This document shows, piece after piece, positions 7,568 through 16,288 of a stretch of 27,465 nt of DNA (position 1 is its first letter; the number at the start of each line of letters is the position of its first letter). Position numbers and translations under genes: made by a program. The DNA comes from a virus. The notes under the pieces were generated by a model. That model worked only from the letters and a program-made list of their open reading frames with translations. It did not search any database and was not told where the DNA came from. The stretch lies in the IMG/VR virus record IMGVR_UViG_3300033141_000040, positions 1-27,465 of that record, one strand, 5' to 3'.

Positions 7568-10500
7568 TTAACATGTTCCTCCATCTATTACTGCACCGTT
7601 ATTACCAATTTCAATCCAAGTTTTAGGGAAAGGCCCTGGATTAGCATTAGCTACAATGTAGAATCCTGATGGAAGAGGATCATTGAAATTGCAATTGTTA
7701 TTGTTAAAGCAAACCTCTCCAATCTGAGGAACAGATCCAGTACCATGGAATGTATTTTTTATACTTCCAGGATCTCCAACATTTGTTGTACAAGCTAATG
7801 ATTGAGTAGATTGCATTGGCCCAAACCATGCTTCAGTACAAGTAAAGTTACAACCACAACACGCATCAGCTGGAGTTGTAGCGGAGTAACATAATTGTGA
7901 CTGAGTAGTTTCTCGTAAATCCCAAACTAAGTACAAGTACTGATTAGCTGGAGGCATAGTTGCCGCAGTTGTAGTTACAGATGCCTCATAATTTCCACTG
8001 CTTGGATTTAGAATTGGTACAATCTCTGCAATATTTGGATCTTGTAACAATAAATTCATACCAGCTGGAGTGTTAGGATATAAAGAATTCGATGATAACC
8101 ATTTGAAACTATCCTGTAAAGGATTAAAGTCAAAGTCATCAAAGTTCTGTTTTAAACTACGCATAGTAATTGTAGCTCCAGAATAAGGGAAAACCCCAAC
8201 TGAAGAATTACCAGTTTGCGATATATACTCTGCTGGAGTATTGGTAGATAAAGAAGCTAAGTCATTTACATTTGGACTAACCGTAGTGGTATCATTCCAG
8301 TTATATTCATAGTGAATAAACTTCCCAGTATCACTTGGTGAGTTTAGTACTACTCTAACAATAGTAAGCTCGTTAGATGGAATACAATTAACTGTAACCC
8401 CATAACTTGCACTACCTTGTGGCTGTACTGTTATCTCAACTTCATTTGGAATACCAACTCCTTTATTAAAAGTAAGAGTTCCTGAAGAATTTACAACACC
8501 AGTTGAATAAGCTACACCGTTATATACAGCAGTAACTATAATAGATCCAGAGGTTATGGTGTATGGTATATCTACATCCCCAATAGACTCTCCTAAATTT
8601 ACTATATAGTTTAAATCAGAGACTGCGTTTACTTGAGTGATAGTAGTTCCACATGGAGTTCCAACTTGAGGAGTTGGTATCTCTCTATTGTTTGTACTCA
8701 GTACATACTCATTCATGTACGGATCAAATCCACCTAACTTTTGAGTACTAAGCTGAGTAACAAATTGGTCTCTAAACCAAGAACGCATACCATATGAAGA
8801 TACAATTTGTATCTGATCATTACCTCTTGATGTTCCTCTTAAATTAATTACTGAAGACCTTTTAGTGTCCGTAAAGAACATGTCAGCTCCCCAAGCAGCA
8901 AAACTCTCAGGATTAAAACTAATACCATATTCTTCAATACGAGCTACTTGCGTTCCTAAAACTTCTGGCACAGATGCAATTGCTCCACCACCAGTAGAAT
9001 CTGTTATAACATTTTTAGATGATAACACATAAGATATTCTGTCTTCTTGTAAAGTAAGTATATCTGTTTCTCTTGAATGTAATAATTGTATAGGGCCAAA
9101 TGATGGCTCACAATCTTTGTAGTTAACTAATCCTAAATTAAACTCATTTAAGTTATTTGAATTAGCAGCTCCACTAAACACACCACTATATGTCATACCA
9201 GCAAAACGATCTGCTTCTTTGTAATCTTGATTAGATACAGCTAAAACTCTTTGCCCCATAACCATAGACTTGGTTGTTGGAGAATCAGTTATTCTAAAAC
9301 TTTCTACACCATTACCAAAAGTATAACAGTTAGCAAACTTTAAAGTCTGTATTAAAGGTTGAGCAGCGTTTTGATTTTGATCTGATGAGCCTCCAGCTGA
9401 TTGATGATATCTTTTACCATCAGCTGGATCTACCACGATATCCATCATTTCTGAAGCATCATAAAATAAATTTGGATCTGCTTCTTGTGGTTCAGTTTCC
9501 CATACAATTAATTGTCCACCACGAGTGATTTCAATTCTTGTTCCAACATGTCCTGGTCTTTTATCGTAGAAAGGCCCACATCTTGGAATACCACATCTAT
9601 TTCTAAAAAATAACTCTCCACCTTGTTCGTATACAAATAGCTTTGTTACGAAACAAGAAGATCCAATAGCATTAGATGAGTTGTAAGGCCCTAATCCATT
9701 ATTTAAAAATTGCTGACACGACACCCCATTACTACTACCTGTAGTAAAGTCTTGCCCATCACCATTCCACCATAGATAAAAGTTAGGGTAATCTTGACTG
9801 GCTACAAAAGACTCGTCATATCTGTAATGTTTCTTATTACAATTATTTCCTTTACTACCTCTCCAGTTATCTATTTGAACTCTAATAGTAGAACCAGCTG
9901 GTAGGTCATATGGGTTTCCAGCGTTAGGTGATGTAGAAGGAAAGTTTAAACTATAACTTTTTGAAAGACTACAACCTGTACTATTAGAAGAACCACTCTT
10001 CATACCATAGTTTATAGTGGCATCTTCTCCTATCTCCGTATTAAACCCACCAGGTTTTATAGACATATATAAACCAGGTAAACTACTCGCTGGAGCATTA
10101 GCTAACTCATCTTTACCGTAGGCTTTTATTTCTAATATCTTACAAATCTCTTGAGTGTTAGTAGGCCCTAAAGTATCCATTTTGATAATTAGGTTCATTC
10201 CTGTTTGAGCAATACTTGTATTGTCTCCTTCAAGTTTAAACCAAAATACCGAAGCATCTTGTGGATCTTCATAATAAGTACTTGCGTATATTGTATTGTA
10301 ACTTCCTTCACTTGGCTTAACAACAAACTTATATTTAGTTGCCCAGTATGGAGGTAGGTTACTTAAAGTAACTTGAATAGCATTTTTATCAGGTGCTGAA
10401 GATGGTGGAACAAATATGGTATTTGAATTAGAAACCAAAGCTGTTGATGCTCTACCAAAATCATCCATATAAACAATAGCGGTTTCATAATCTCTATTAC

Positions 10501-12379
10501 TATGAAGACTTTGAGTGTCTGATAACAATAAAAAAGCACCGCTACTTGCGTAATCTAAAAATGTAAAAAACTCCCACTGCTCAGAAACATCTACACCAGG
10601 TGCTGTTTCTGAATAATATCTTACAGCTGGTGCTTGAAGCTGAAACCCAGTAGCAGTAGGGGTGTACGCAAATCCTTGTTGAGTACATATACTTGTGGCT
10701 GGAGGGCCTGGAGCGGCACAACCTGTAGTGATAGAACTATTTATAATCTCCATATTAGTTGCTGGAGGTGCTATAATATAGTTGTTAAATTTATCTGTTA
10801 ATGTTCCTCCGTTACCTGATAAGTTTACAGGTGTTAAGGGTTGGAAGTTGCCAAGAGGTGTTGTCCCTATTGGTGTTTCAAACTCTACAGAGTTAACTAA
10901 ATCATTTAGAGAGTTATATTGTTGTGTAGCAATAAAACTCCATTGTAAATCAAATGGGCCTGTTTGCTTAAATGTTGGATCAACATCAACTCCACCGTTA
11001 TCCTGTGGGTTGTTACCACCTGGTGCAGACTGCATGGAGACCTCAAAGTTTAATGTAAAACCAGCGTATATAGGAAAAGTAATATTACTTAAATCAAAAG
11101 TAATTAACGACTCGTTAAAAGTTCCAGTCCCTGGTTGTCCAACTGTATAGTTAACACCATTCCCAGAAACAGGAGCTGCTAACTCTTCAGCACCAATATC
11201 CTGAATAAGATGATTAGTAATATAATCAATAGGAATTTTAGCTCCGTTTTCATTTACAATATCATAACCATCTACATAGTTTCCGTATACCAACCTATTA
11301 CCCTGAATGGTTTGAGCTTTAGCTATTCGAGGAACATTATCATACTGTCTTAGTAATTCATCTGATCCTAAAGTTGTGTATATTTTACTATTAGTAAAAG
11401 TTAAACTTTTTTGAATATTATCAGCCCAACCTAAATCAGATTTGTTATATCTTTCAATAACATATATAACATTAGTATTAGAGTCTTTATATAATAAGTC
11501 AACTTGAGTAACTCTTTTAGATCCAGTGGAAAAGGTAATGGTAGCTCCATTATACCTGTTTATCATACCACCATTATTATATTTATCTAAATCAAACCTA
11601 AATGCTTTAGGCTGAAAAGCTGCATTACTAAATAAAGAAGTGGCACTATATCCGCCATCGGTGTATCTATATCTATACGCAAAAGATAAGAATCTTGTTT
11701 CCATATAATTCTCATCCCCAGGAAAGTTTTCAAGTTTTACATTTGGAACTGGTAAAGGAATATTACCACCAATAGGTGTTTCAAACCCAGGGGGCTTGAC
11801 AATAACCGTCAAGTCTTCAGGAACTATTTGATCTACACCAGCCGCTGGATCTAAATAATTTCTTTTTACATTAATTGTTCTCGGAGGATTTAAATCATCC
11901 GTAAAAAATAATAAGTCTTCTATTTTATTGACTCCTGTTATTAAATACTTAGGATCAAAATTCAAAGTAGTTTTACCAGAACCGCTACCATCATCTATTG
12001 ATACCACATGATATTGCGTAATCTCTGTATTAGTATTAAATGATACTATTAAATCTACCTTACCAGAAGGAGATAATGGGTTGTTAGAATCATGAACAAA
12101 CCAGTATATGGTTTCATTCATACCATCTTCAAACGCACCAATACAAAATGTAGTAGGAGGTTGACCAGGTAATGCTGGGGTTGATAAAGGGCTTCCACCA
12201 TACTGCAAAAAACTTAATTGAGTATTACCCTTAGAGTTTTCTACCGCACCAATCTCAGTAGTTTCGGTAGATCCTAAACGAACATTTAATGCATCAACAT
12301 ACTCGCCTGGAGGAACTAATCGTTCATCCACACTCTTGTTCATTTTACCAGCTATAAAATTTGATCTAATATCCGCCAT
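7568..12379 (-). CDS. Tail nozzle/hub (muzzle or stabilization) protein
   Basis: At 1603 residues this is the largest complete gene. The N-terminus reads MADIRSNFIAGKMNKSVDER, then LVPPGEYVDALNVR and TEIGAVENSKGN. That opening is typical, as I recall it, of the P22 gp10/T7 gp12-like nozzle proteins and the crAss-like stabilization or muzzle protein that closes the tail tip. The middle is long, beta-rich and aromatic, consistent with propeller domains. A later segment (MFFTDTKRSSVINLRGTSRG, then GGFDPYMNEYVLS) has the propeller-blade look of these hubs. The last ~97 residues are Cys-rich, with C1507/C1510/C1514 in CxxCxFxC spacing and a terminal Cys, shared with the next gene. It follows two ring/adaptor genes, which supports the role. 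Confidence 0.7.
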   Translation of the reverse strand: MADIRSNFIAGKMNKSVDERLVPPGEYVDALNVRLGSTETTEIGAVENSKGNTQLSFLQYGGSPLSTPALPGQPPTTFCIGAFEDGMNETIYWFVHDSNNPLSPSGKVDLIVSFNTNTEITQYHVVSIDDGSGSGKTTLNFDPKYLITGVNKIEDLLFFTDDLNPPRTINVKRNYLDPAAGVDQIVPEDLTVIVKPPGFETPIGGNIPLPVPNVKLENFPGDENYMETRFLSFAYRYRYTDGGYSATSLFSNAAFQPKAFRFDLDKYNNGGMINRYNGATITFSTGSKRVTQVDLLYKDSNTNVIYVIERYNKSDLGWADNIQKSLTFTNSKIYTTLGSDELLRQYDNVPRIAKAQTIQGNRLVYGNYVDGYDIVNENGAKIPIDYITNHLIQDIGAEELAAPVSGNGVNYTVGQPGTGTFNESLITFDLSNITFPIYAGFTLNFEVSMQSAPGGNNPQDNGGVDVDPTFKQTGPFDLQWSFIATQQYNSLNDLVNSVEFETPIGTTPLGNFQPLTPVNLSGNGGTLTDKFNNYIIAPPATNMEIINSSITTGCAAPGPPATSICTQQGFAYTPTATGFQLQAPAVRYYSETAPGVDVSEQWEFFTFLDYASSGAFLLLSDTQSLHSNRDYETAIVYMDDFGRASTALVSNSNTIFVPPSSAPDKNAIQVTLSNLPPYWATKYKFVVKPSEGSYNTIYASTYYEDPQDASVFWFKLEGDNTSIAQTGMNLIIKMDTLGPTNTQEICKILEIKAYGKDELANAPASSLPGLYMSIKPGGFNTEIGEDATINYGMKSGSSNSTGCSLSKSYSLNFPSTSPNAGNPYDLPAGSTIRVQIDNWRGSKGNNCNKKHYRYDESFVASQDYPNFYLWWNGDGQDFTTGSSNGVSCQQFLNNGLGPYNSSNAIGSSCFVTKLFVYEQGGELFFRNRCGIPRCGPFYDKRPGHVGTRIEITRGGQLIVWETEPQEADPNLFYDASEMMDIVVDPADGKRYHQSAGGSSDQNQNAAQPLIQTLKFANCYTFGNGVESFRITDSPTTKSMVMGQRVLAVSNQDYKEADRFAGMTYSGVFSGAANSNNLNEFNLGLVNYKDCEPSFGPIQLLHSRETDILTLQEDRISYVLSSKNVITDSTGGGAIASVPEVLGTQVARIEEYGISFNPESFAAWGADMFFTDTKRSSVINLRGTSRGNDQIQIVSSYGMRSWFRDQFVTQLSTQKLGGFDPYMNEYVLSTNNREIPTPQVGTPCGTTITQVNAVSDLNYIVNLGESIGDVDIPYTITSGSIIVTAVYNGVAYSTGVVNSSGTLTFNKGVGIPNEVEITVQPQGSASYGVTVNCIPSNELTIVRVVLNSPSDTGKFIHYEYNWNDTTTVSPNVNDLASLSTNTPAEYISQTGNSSVGVFPYSGATITMRSLKQNFDDFDFNPLQDSFKWLSSNSLYPNTPAGMNLLLQDPNIAEIVPILNPSSGNYEASVTTTAATMPPANQYLYLVWDLRETTQSQLCYSATTPADACCGCNFTCTEAWFGPMQSTQSLACTTNVGDPGSIKNTFHGTGSVPQIGEVCFNNNNCNFNDPLPSGFYIVANANPGPFPKTWIEIGNNGAVIDGGTC

Positions 12380-13300
12380 CTATTTTATCCATTTATCCTG
12401 GCCTCTTAAATTCTGTAAAAGTCTACCAGGGTGTATGTTACTTAATCTTAGTTTAGCATTTCTTAGCAAAGAAGATTTATCTTTTCTTGCTCTGTTTACT
12501 ATATATTCCTGGACTCCTAACTTGCCATTCAAAATAGAATATCTAATATATGCATATAGAAATTCTTCAAACAATTTGTTTACTTGCACACGAGAGTCAT
12601 TACCATTTTCCATACCATCAGAAACATACTCAAGAATTACAAACTCTCCAGCCATCTCTGAATTAAAAGTGATTAAACCATCTCTCTTATTAATACTAAA
12701 TGTAGGATTAATATTAGCTGTTTCAGTATTGAGTCCGAAGCGTCCTCCAATTTGATAATCAAAACACCACTCTCCATTTACACACCAGCCCATCTTACCA
12801 TTGTAAGGGCCTGTACCCATGTACATATTTTTTTGTGTTCCTTCAAGTCTTTTTATATCAAAGAAAGAATCTTTTGGTTTTAAAACATTCCCATCTATAT
12901 CAAACAATATTCTACATTCATGGTCTTGCAAATAAGCTCCACTCCAGTTGGTTTGTATGTTTTGAGTCATAGGATATAGCATCCCATTCTTCATTAAATT
13001 TACCCTAACCCAGTTAACATAATCAGGTGGCAATACAAACCTTAATGTATCACAAACTTTTAATTCTAATATTTTTATTTCTTTCATTGCATCATAATGC
13101 AATTCTTGTATTCCTCTTTTAGCGTGGAATAAAACTTGGTATCTATTGAGATTGTTTACTAATTCATGGTTTCCTTGATATATTAGCATAAAGTTATTTA
13201 CAATATCTTCCAGGCTAACATATTGATATGAACCCCAATTCTCATCAGTAGGTATTATCCCACTGTTTTCGTAATACTGATAATCTGTTATATAACTCAT
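12380..13300 (-). CDS. Head-tail ring/adaptor protein (T7 gp11-like)
   Basis: The 306-residue protein has an N-terminal helical region with RYQVLFHAKRGIQELHYDAM, followed by a strand-rich segment (LRFVLPPDYVNWVRVNL). A C-terminal helical part follows LEYVSDG and contains KLFEEFLYAYIRYSILNGK. This helix, beta-sandwich, helix plan, and the P-P-D-Y-V segment, resemble tail tubular A/ring proteins that dock under the portal in podoviruses and crAss-like phages. It begins 2 bases after the other ring gene and ends directly before the nozzle ATG, the expected order for connector genes. The exact ring layer cannot be told from sequence. Confidence 0.6.
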   Translation of the reverse strand: MSYITDYQYYENSGIIPTDENWGSYQYVSLEDIVNNFMLIYQGNHELVNNLNRYQVLFHAKRGIQELHYDAMKEIKILELKVCDTLRFVLPPDYVNWVRVNLMKNGMLYPMTQNIQTNWSGAYLQDHECRILFDIDGNVLKPKDSFFDIKRLEGTQKNMYMGTGPYNGKMGWCVNGEWCFDYQIGGRFGLNTETANINPTFSINKRDGLITFNSEMAGEFVILEYVSDGMENGNDSRVQVNKLFEEFLYAYIRYSILNGKLGVQEYIVNRARKDKSSLLRNAKLRLSNIHPGRLLQNLRGQDKWIK

Positions 13301-13302
13301 AA

Positions 13303-14256
13303 TTAACTACTTTCTTGGGTTTCTGTTTGTTCTAATGTATTTCCAAATCCATACACCATTTCTTCTCTAATCTCTATACCTATGTACTGACATATCTTAG
13401 CAATTAATGTAGGCTCGTCAGAGTCTGGTAATTCAAACTCTTGAAAGTCAGGCTGAGTCTGATCAAACATCGGTTCTCCTCCAGCTAAGTTTAACCAAGT
13501 CCACTTTGGATCACGAGGATATCTTATATACTGAGACATCACATCTCCAGGATTCATTATAGTGGTTGGATATACAGTAATTGAATTACCATCCAATACA
13601 TATGCTGGATATGTTGTGCTTGGCTGAGTAAGCATAGAGTTTGTTAAGTAAAACATTTTACTCTGACTAACTCTTTCTACTTCTCTAATATTAGTAGGCG
13701 AATACATTGCATAAGACATCATTGGTGCAGTAAATATATCTGCACTTAATGTTACTGTATTTGCATTTAAAACCCCTGTTACATAAGCCTCATCAAATGT
13801 AGATGTGTTTACCACTAAAGTGCCTATATGTGGTGTAGGATTTGAAGCTGGTATAGTAGTCCAACCTACAGCCAAAGGATCTATTAATTGATTAGCTACT
13901 GGCCCAGCTGCATTACCAGAAAATAAAAGAGTAGAATAATAGTAAACTTTATTTATTAAATAATAATCATTAGGCAAAGAATATACATTAGCATTAACTT
14001 GATTAAGGTGTACTTGAGTTGAAAAACTATCTATAACCTCAGCTAACCCTTTAACAATGTTTGCATATTCTGTTCCTGACGATCTATTGTTCTCTCTATT
14101 AATCCAGTTATTATACTGATAAAAATAGTCCTCAAACATATCCATCTGGGCTTGTTTAGCATATAGATTAAAATCTTGAGGAGAAATGTATCCGTAATTA
14201 TTTTTATTCGCTATAGCTAATACAGTATTTCGTACTTCATTTATTGATGCCGCCAT
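13303..14256 (-). CDS. Ring/head-tail connector protein with inserted beta module
   Basis: The 317-residue protein starts with a helical domain (INEVRNTVLAIANKNN, GYISPQDFN, AKQAQMDMFEDYF) typical, from memory, of the first ring or adaptor protein of crAss-like and related marine phages. Residues about 90-110 (VYSLPNDYYLINKVYYYS) continue the adaptor fold. Residues about 142-175 are a small beta insertion (GTLVVN...AYVTGVLNANTVTLS) that recurs in other virion proteins of this window. The C-terminus is acidic and helical. It is the first gene after the terminator at 14294-14318 and has a -7 box 18 bases before its ATG, so it probably starts a tail transcript. Confidence 0.55.
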   Translation of the reverse strand: MAASINEVRNTVLAIANKNNYGYISPQDFNLYAKQAQMDMFEDYFYQYNNWINRENNRSSGTEYANIVKGLAEVIDSFSTQVHLNQVNANVYSLPNDYYLINKVYYYSTLLFSGNAAGPVANQLIDPLAVGWTTIPASNPTPHIGTLVVNTSTFDEAYVTGVLNANTVTLSADIFTAPMMSYAMYSPTNIREVERVSQSKMFYLTNSMLTQPSTTYPAYVLDGNSITVYPTTIMNPGDVMSQYIRYPRDPKWTWLNLAGGEPMFDQTQPDFQEFELPDSDEPTLIAKICQYIGIEIREEMVYGFGNTLEQTETQESS

Positions 14257-14274
14257 ATTATAAAATGATTTCTA

Positions 14275-14282
14275 CAAAGATA
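14275..14282 (-). promoter_or_regulatory. Bacteroidetes-type -7 box (TATCTTTG) before the connector genes
   Basis: The minus strand reads TATCTTTG followed by TA, matching TAnnTTTG. It lies directly downstream of the terminator at 14294-14318 and 18 bases before the ATG at 14256, leaving a leader of roughly ten bases. The terminator occupies the place where a -33 element would be, and no TTG is visible there. Its position after a terminator makes it the best placed of the promoter-like boxes here. Confidence 0.45.
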
Positions 14283-14284
14283 AC

Positions 14285-14318
14285 AAAAAAAAAGAGGCCT
14301 ACTTTTTTTGTAGACCTC
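14285..14318 (-). terminator. Rho-independent terminator after the 256-residue minor structural gene
   Basis: On the minus strand the arms GAGGTCTAC (14318-14310) and GTAGGCCTC (14302-14294) pair over nine bases with one G-U, closing a loop of seven A residues. Nine T residues follow (14293-14285). It sits 22 bases past the stop codon of the gene that ends at 14341. Confidence 0.85.
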
Positions 14319-14340
14319 CTTTAAATTTAGTGAAATAAGG

Positions 14341-15111
14341 TTACGACCAAACAACACCAGTAGCGTAAAGTACTGGAGATGTACTGCCTGACGGAGAAGG
14401 AATTAGTGGCATTTCATTTACCACATGTGTCCACTCCGATGCCATAGTTTCTTCCATTAGATTTAACCATGCTTTGGAATAACTATAGTCTGCTTGAGGT
14501 TCGTTTATCTCTATCTGAACTTTCTTAGTACCGTTAGATTCTTTGTACTCTATTTCAAGAGGTGTAGTACCAGCTCCACCAGCTGTTACTCCTGGCATTA
14601 AGATATCTTTTAGATTTACTAAATGACATCCAAATCCATTACGAGAAATAATTACTGCTGTATCAGAAGCGTTATCATCAAAGATCAAAGTATCCATCAT
14701 GATTTCAGTTGCACTTGTAATAGAAGTTACCGTAGCGTGTCTGCCAGTGTCTGAGTTTAAAACAAAGTCACCAGGTCTAACACTACCAAAAGATCCACTT
14801 CCACCTTTCTTTAAAGAGTAAGCATCACTTCTTGGCCAAATCTTAAAGTTTGCACCACTTAATTCTAATGTTTTGTTTCCAGCTCCAGAAATACTAAGTT
14901 CTGTATCACTATCAATTGCAGTTACTATAGAAGTAACCCAATTGTCTGTGTCTAATACTATATCCCCTACAGATACTGCTCCTTCAAATCCTCCTGTTCC
15001 ATAAGTCAAATGACCTATGAGAGTTGCTGAAGTTGCTCCACCTATAATGGGATTAGCCATGTCCGCCTGTTGTTGGTACAGGGGGGTTGGCACACTAATA
15101 AACTTCCCCAT
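14341..15111 (-). CDS. Minor virion protein with two beta modules, paralog of the preceding gene
   Basis: I place the start at the ATG at 15111 (256 residues), which shares its A with the TAA of the preceding gene; a longer frame to 15174 only overlaps that gene. The N-terminus (MGKFISVP) and the C-terminal ~77 residues (EIEYKESNG, then YSKAWLNLMEETMASEWTHV, ending in ATGVVWS) parallel the whole of the 92-residue neighbour. Between them, residues about 45-76 and 110-141 are two copies of a module: VGDIVLDTD...SIVTAIDSDTELSIS and PGDFVLNSD...ATVTSITSATEIMMD. Neighbours suggest a capsid decoration, head-fibre or minor head component. No named family is recognised. Confidence 0.55.
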   Translation of the reverse strand: MGKFISVPTPLYQQQADMANPIIGGATSATLIGHLTYGTGGFEGAVSVGDIVLDTDNWVTSIVTAIDSDTELSISGAGNKTLELSGANFKIWPRSDAYSLKKGGSGSFGSVRPGDFVLNSDTGRHATVTSITSATEIMMDTLIFDDNASDTAVIISRNGFGCHLVNLKDILMPGVTAGGAGTTPLEIEYKESNGTKKVQIEINEPQADYSYSKAWLNLMEETMASEWTHVVNEMPLIPSPSGSTSPVLYATGVVWS

Positions 15112-15389
15112 TAGGCGATTACGATTCCAGATACCGCTTGTGGAGGTACTACTGAGTAAGTTACACGAGTCCAAGAAGTTGATAGTGCTGCCACCATTGC
15201 GTCTTGAATTGCTTTTCTCATACTGAAGTCTACTTGAGCATCAGATGTAATTGTCGCTGTATTACCGTTTAGGTAAGCGATTACTGTATCAGTTGCAGTT
15301 GCACTTCCAGCTGAAACTGATATTACTTCATTGACATTCAAAAGAATGTCCCCAGATCCTGTCACTGGGATAGATAAAAATTTTTCCAT
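15111..15389 (-). CDS. Small minor virion protein, short paralog
   Basis: The start is the ATG at 15389 (92 residues), in the usual ATAAAATGG context; an upstream start near 15425 would run through the promoter-like box. The protein starts MEKFLSIPVTGSG and ends with TSDAQVDFSMRKAIQDAMVA, STSWTRVTY and GIVIA. Its two ends match those of the 256-residue protein encoded next, so the two appear to be tandem paralogs differing by the inserted beta modules. It probably lies in the head or head surface, given the location between capsid and connector genes. The function is unknown. Confidence 0.5.
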   Translation of the reverse strand: MEKFLSIPVTGSGDILLNVNEVISVSAGSATATDTVIAYLNGNTATITSDAQVDFSMRKAIQDAMVAALSTSWTRVTYSVVPPQAVSGIVIA

Positions 15390-15422
15390 TTTATAAATAG
15401 TTTTTAATGGGTTAATAAAGTA

Positions 15423-15430
15423 CAAATATA
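15423..15430 (-). promoter_or_regulatory. Bacteroidetes-type -7 box (TATATTTG) before the paralog pair
   Basis: The minus strand reads TATATTTG followed by TA, an exact match to TAnnTTTG. It starts 3 bases after the T tract of the terminator at 15434-15460 and precedes the ATG at 15389 by 33 bases. No TTG at suitable -33 spacing is visible, because that space is taken by the terminator hairpin. Confidence 0.4.
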
Positions 15431-15433
15431 ACC

Positions 15434-15460
15434 AAAAAAAAACACCCCTTTCGGAGTGTT
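15434..15460 (-). terminator. Rho-independent terminator after the 250-residue protein gene
   Basis: On the minus strand the arms AACACTCC (15460-15453) and GGGGTGTT (15448-15441) pair over eight bases with one G-U. The loop is GAAA, a stable GNRA tetraloop. The last two T of the stem run into seven more T (15440-15434). It lies 9 bases after the stop codon at 15470. Confidence 0.88.
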
Positions 15461-15469
15461 CTTAAATTG

Positions 15470-16222
15470 TTAATCTTTTAATAGTTTCTTGAGTGTTTTA
15501 TAAACCTCAATTCCATCATCACTTTGCAAGAATGATGCTACCATATATTCAGGTTCTTCTCCAAAAGGAACAGACAACATTTTCTTTTTATTGTTTTTCA
15601 AATTAAAGTAAATATCTTTTCCGTTGTTTCTAAGCATTAGTTTCCCAGTTTGGAAAAGCATAACAACATCCTCTTGTACTTGTAATGTAGGATCATTTAA
15701 TACCTCCATAAAATCATGAGGGTAGTTTTTAGCATAAACTAAAACATCTCTTTTTAGTTCGGCTGTACTCATATTCTCTACATTAGATCCTAATAGAACT
15801 CTACCTACTGTAACAAGTTTTTCTACAGATAAAGAACGAGCTTCAATCTGAGCGTCAAGCTCAATGTTAGCCATTTCTAAATCTTCTTGTGCATCTCTTT
15901 GATCATTTACTTCCTCAAAGACTTGTCCATTCCCTGGATGTAATGCTAAAAAGTGTTGTAGTACTTGATTGTTTTTAGGTACATGTAAAAAACCATCTTC
16001 AAAAATAATAGGCTCCATGATAACATTACCATCTTGCTCATCTTCAAAAGGTGATTTTTGATTTCTTGCGTAACGCAAAGCTCTGTTTTCTCCTGTGCTA
16101 TCATCGAAGTGTAGAAGACTACTTCTTTTAGAATTGTGTGATGATAACATGTATGCTAACGGTGTGTTGTTAGACATTAGTCTGTAGTTCTTAGCTACAA
16201 ATTGTTTTGATTTTTTTGCCAT
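15470..16222 (-). CDS. Conserved hypothetical virion-associated protein after the capsid gene
   Basis: The 250-residue protein has a basic N-terminus (MAKKSKQFVAKNYRLMSNN), then PLAYMLSSHNSKRSSLLHFD and ENRALRYARNQKSPFEDEQD. Later come FEDGFLHVPKNN and a helical, acidic middle (residues about 105-135). The C-terminus (about 205-250) is Lys-rich followed by an acidic helix. I recall similar proteins following capsid genes in uncultured marine phages but know no function. Terminators on both sides (after the capsid gene and after this one) and the lack of a clear promoter box suggest read-through from the capsid transcript. A head auxiliary or DNA-binding role is possible but not shown. Confidence 0.5.
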   Translation of the reverse strand: MAKKSKQFVAKNYRLMSNNTPLAYMLSSHNSKRSSLLHFDDSTGENRALRYARNQKSPFEDEQDGNVIMEPIIFEDGFLHVPKNNQVLQHFLALHPGNGQVFEEVNDQRDAQEDLEMANIELDAQIEARSLSVEKLVTVGRVLLGSNVENMSTAELKRDVLVYAKNYPHDFMEVLNDPTLQVQEDVVMLFQTGKLMLRNNGKDIYFNLKNNKKKMLSVPFGEEPEYMVASFLQSDDGIEVYKTLKKLLKD

Positions 16223-16246
16223 TTTATTATATATTAAATTAAAATT

Positions 16247-16276
16247 AAAAAAAAGGGGAGGAGTTTAACCCTCCCC
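16247..16276 (-). terminator. Rho-independent terminator after the major capsid gene
   Basis: On the minus strand the arms GGGGAGG (16276-16270) and CCTCCCC (16261-16255) form a perfect seven-base GC-rich stem with an eight-base loop. Eight T residues follow (16254-16247). It starts 12 bases after the capsid stop codon. It is the GC-richest local element in an otherwise AT-rich region. Confidence 0.88.
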
Positions 16277-16288
16277 CTAATTACTTAC

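Noticed and set aside
10782-11150. Plus-strand open frame of 122 codons inside the nozzle gene
   Set aside because: Antisense shadow of a long, well-supported gene; composition reflects the complementary codons.
12336-12755. Plus-strand open frame of 139 codons across the nozzle/ring junction
   Set aside because: It is fully antisense to two clear structural genes, its protein has no recognisable domain, and no plus-strand gene is supported anywhere in the window.
15112-15174. N-terminal extension of the 256-residue protein to 15174
   Set aside because: The extension overlaps the preceding gene, and the ATG at 15111 coupled to its stop starts with MGKFISVP, which matches the start of the paralog.
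15390-15425. N-terminal extension of the 92-residue protein to about 15425
   Set aside because: It would begin inside the promoter-like box; the ATG at 15389 has the usual ATAAAATGG context and matches the paralog start.
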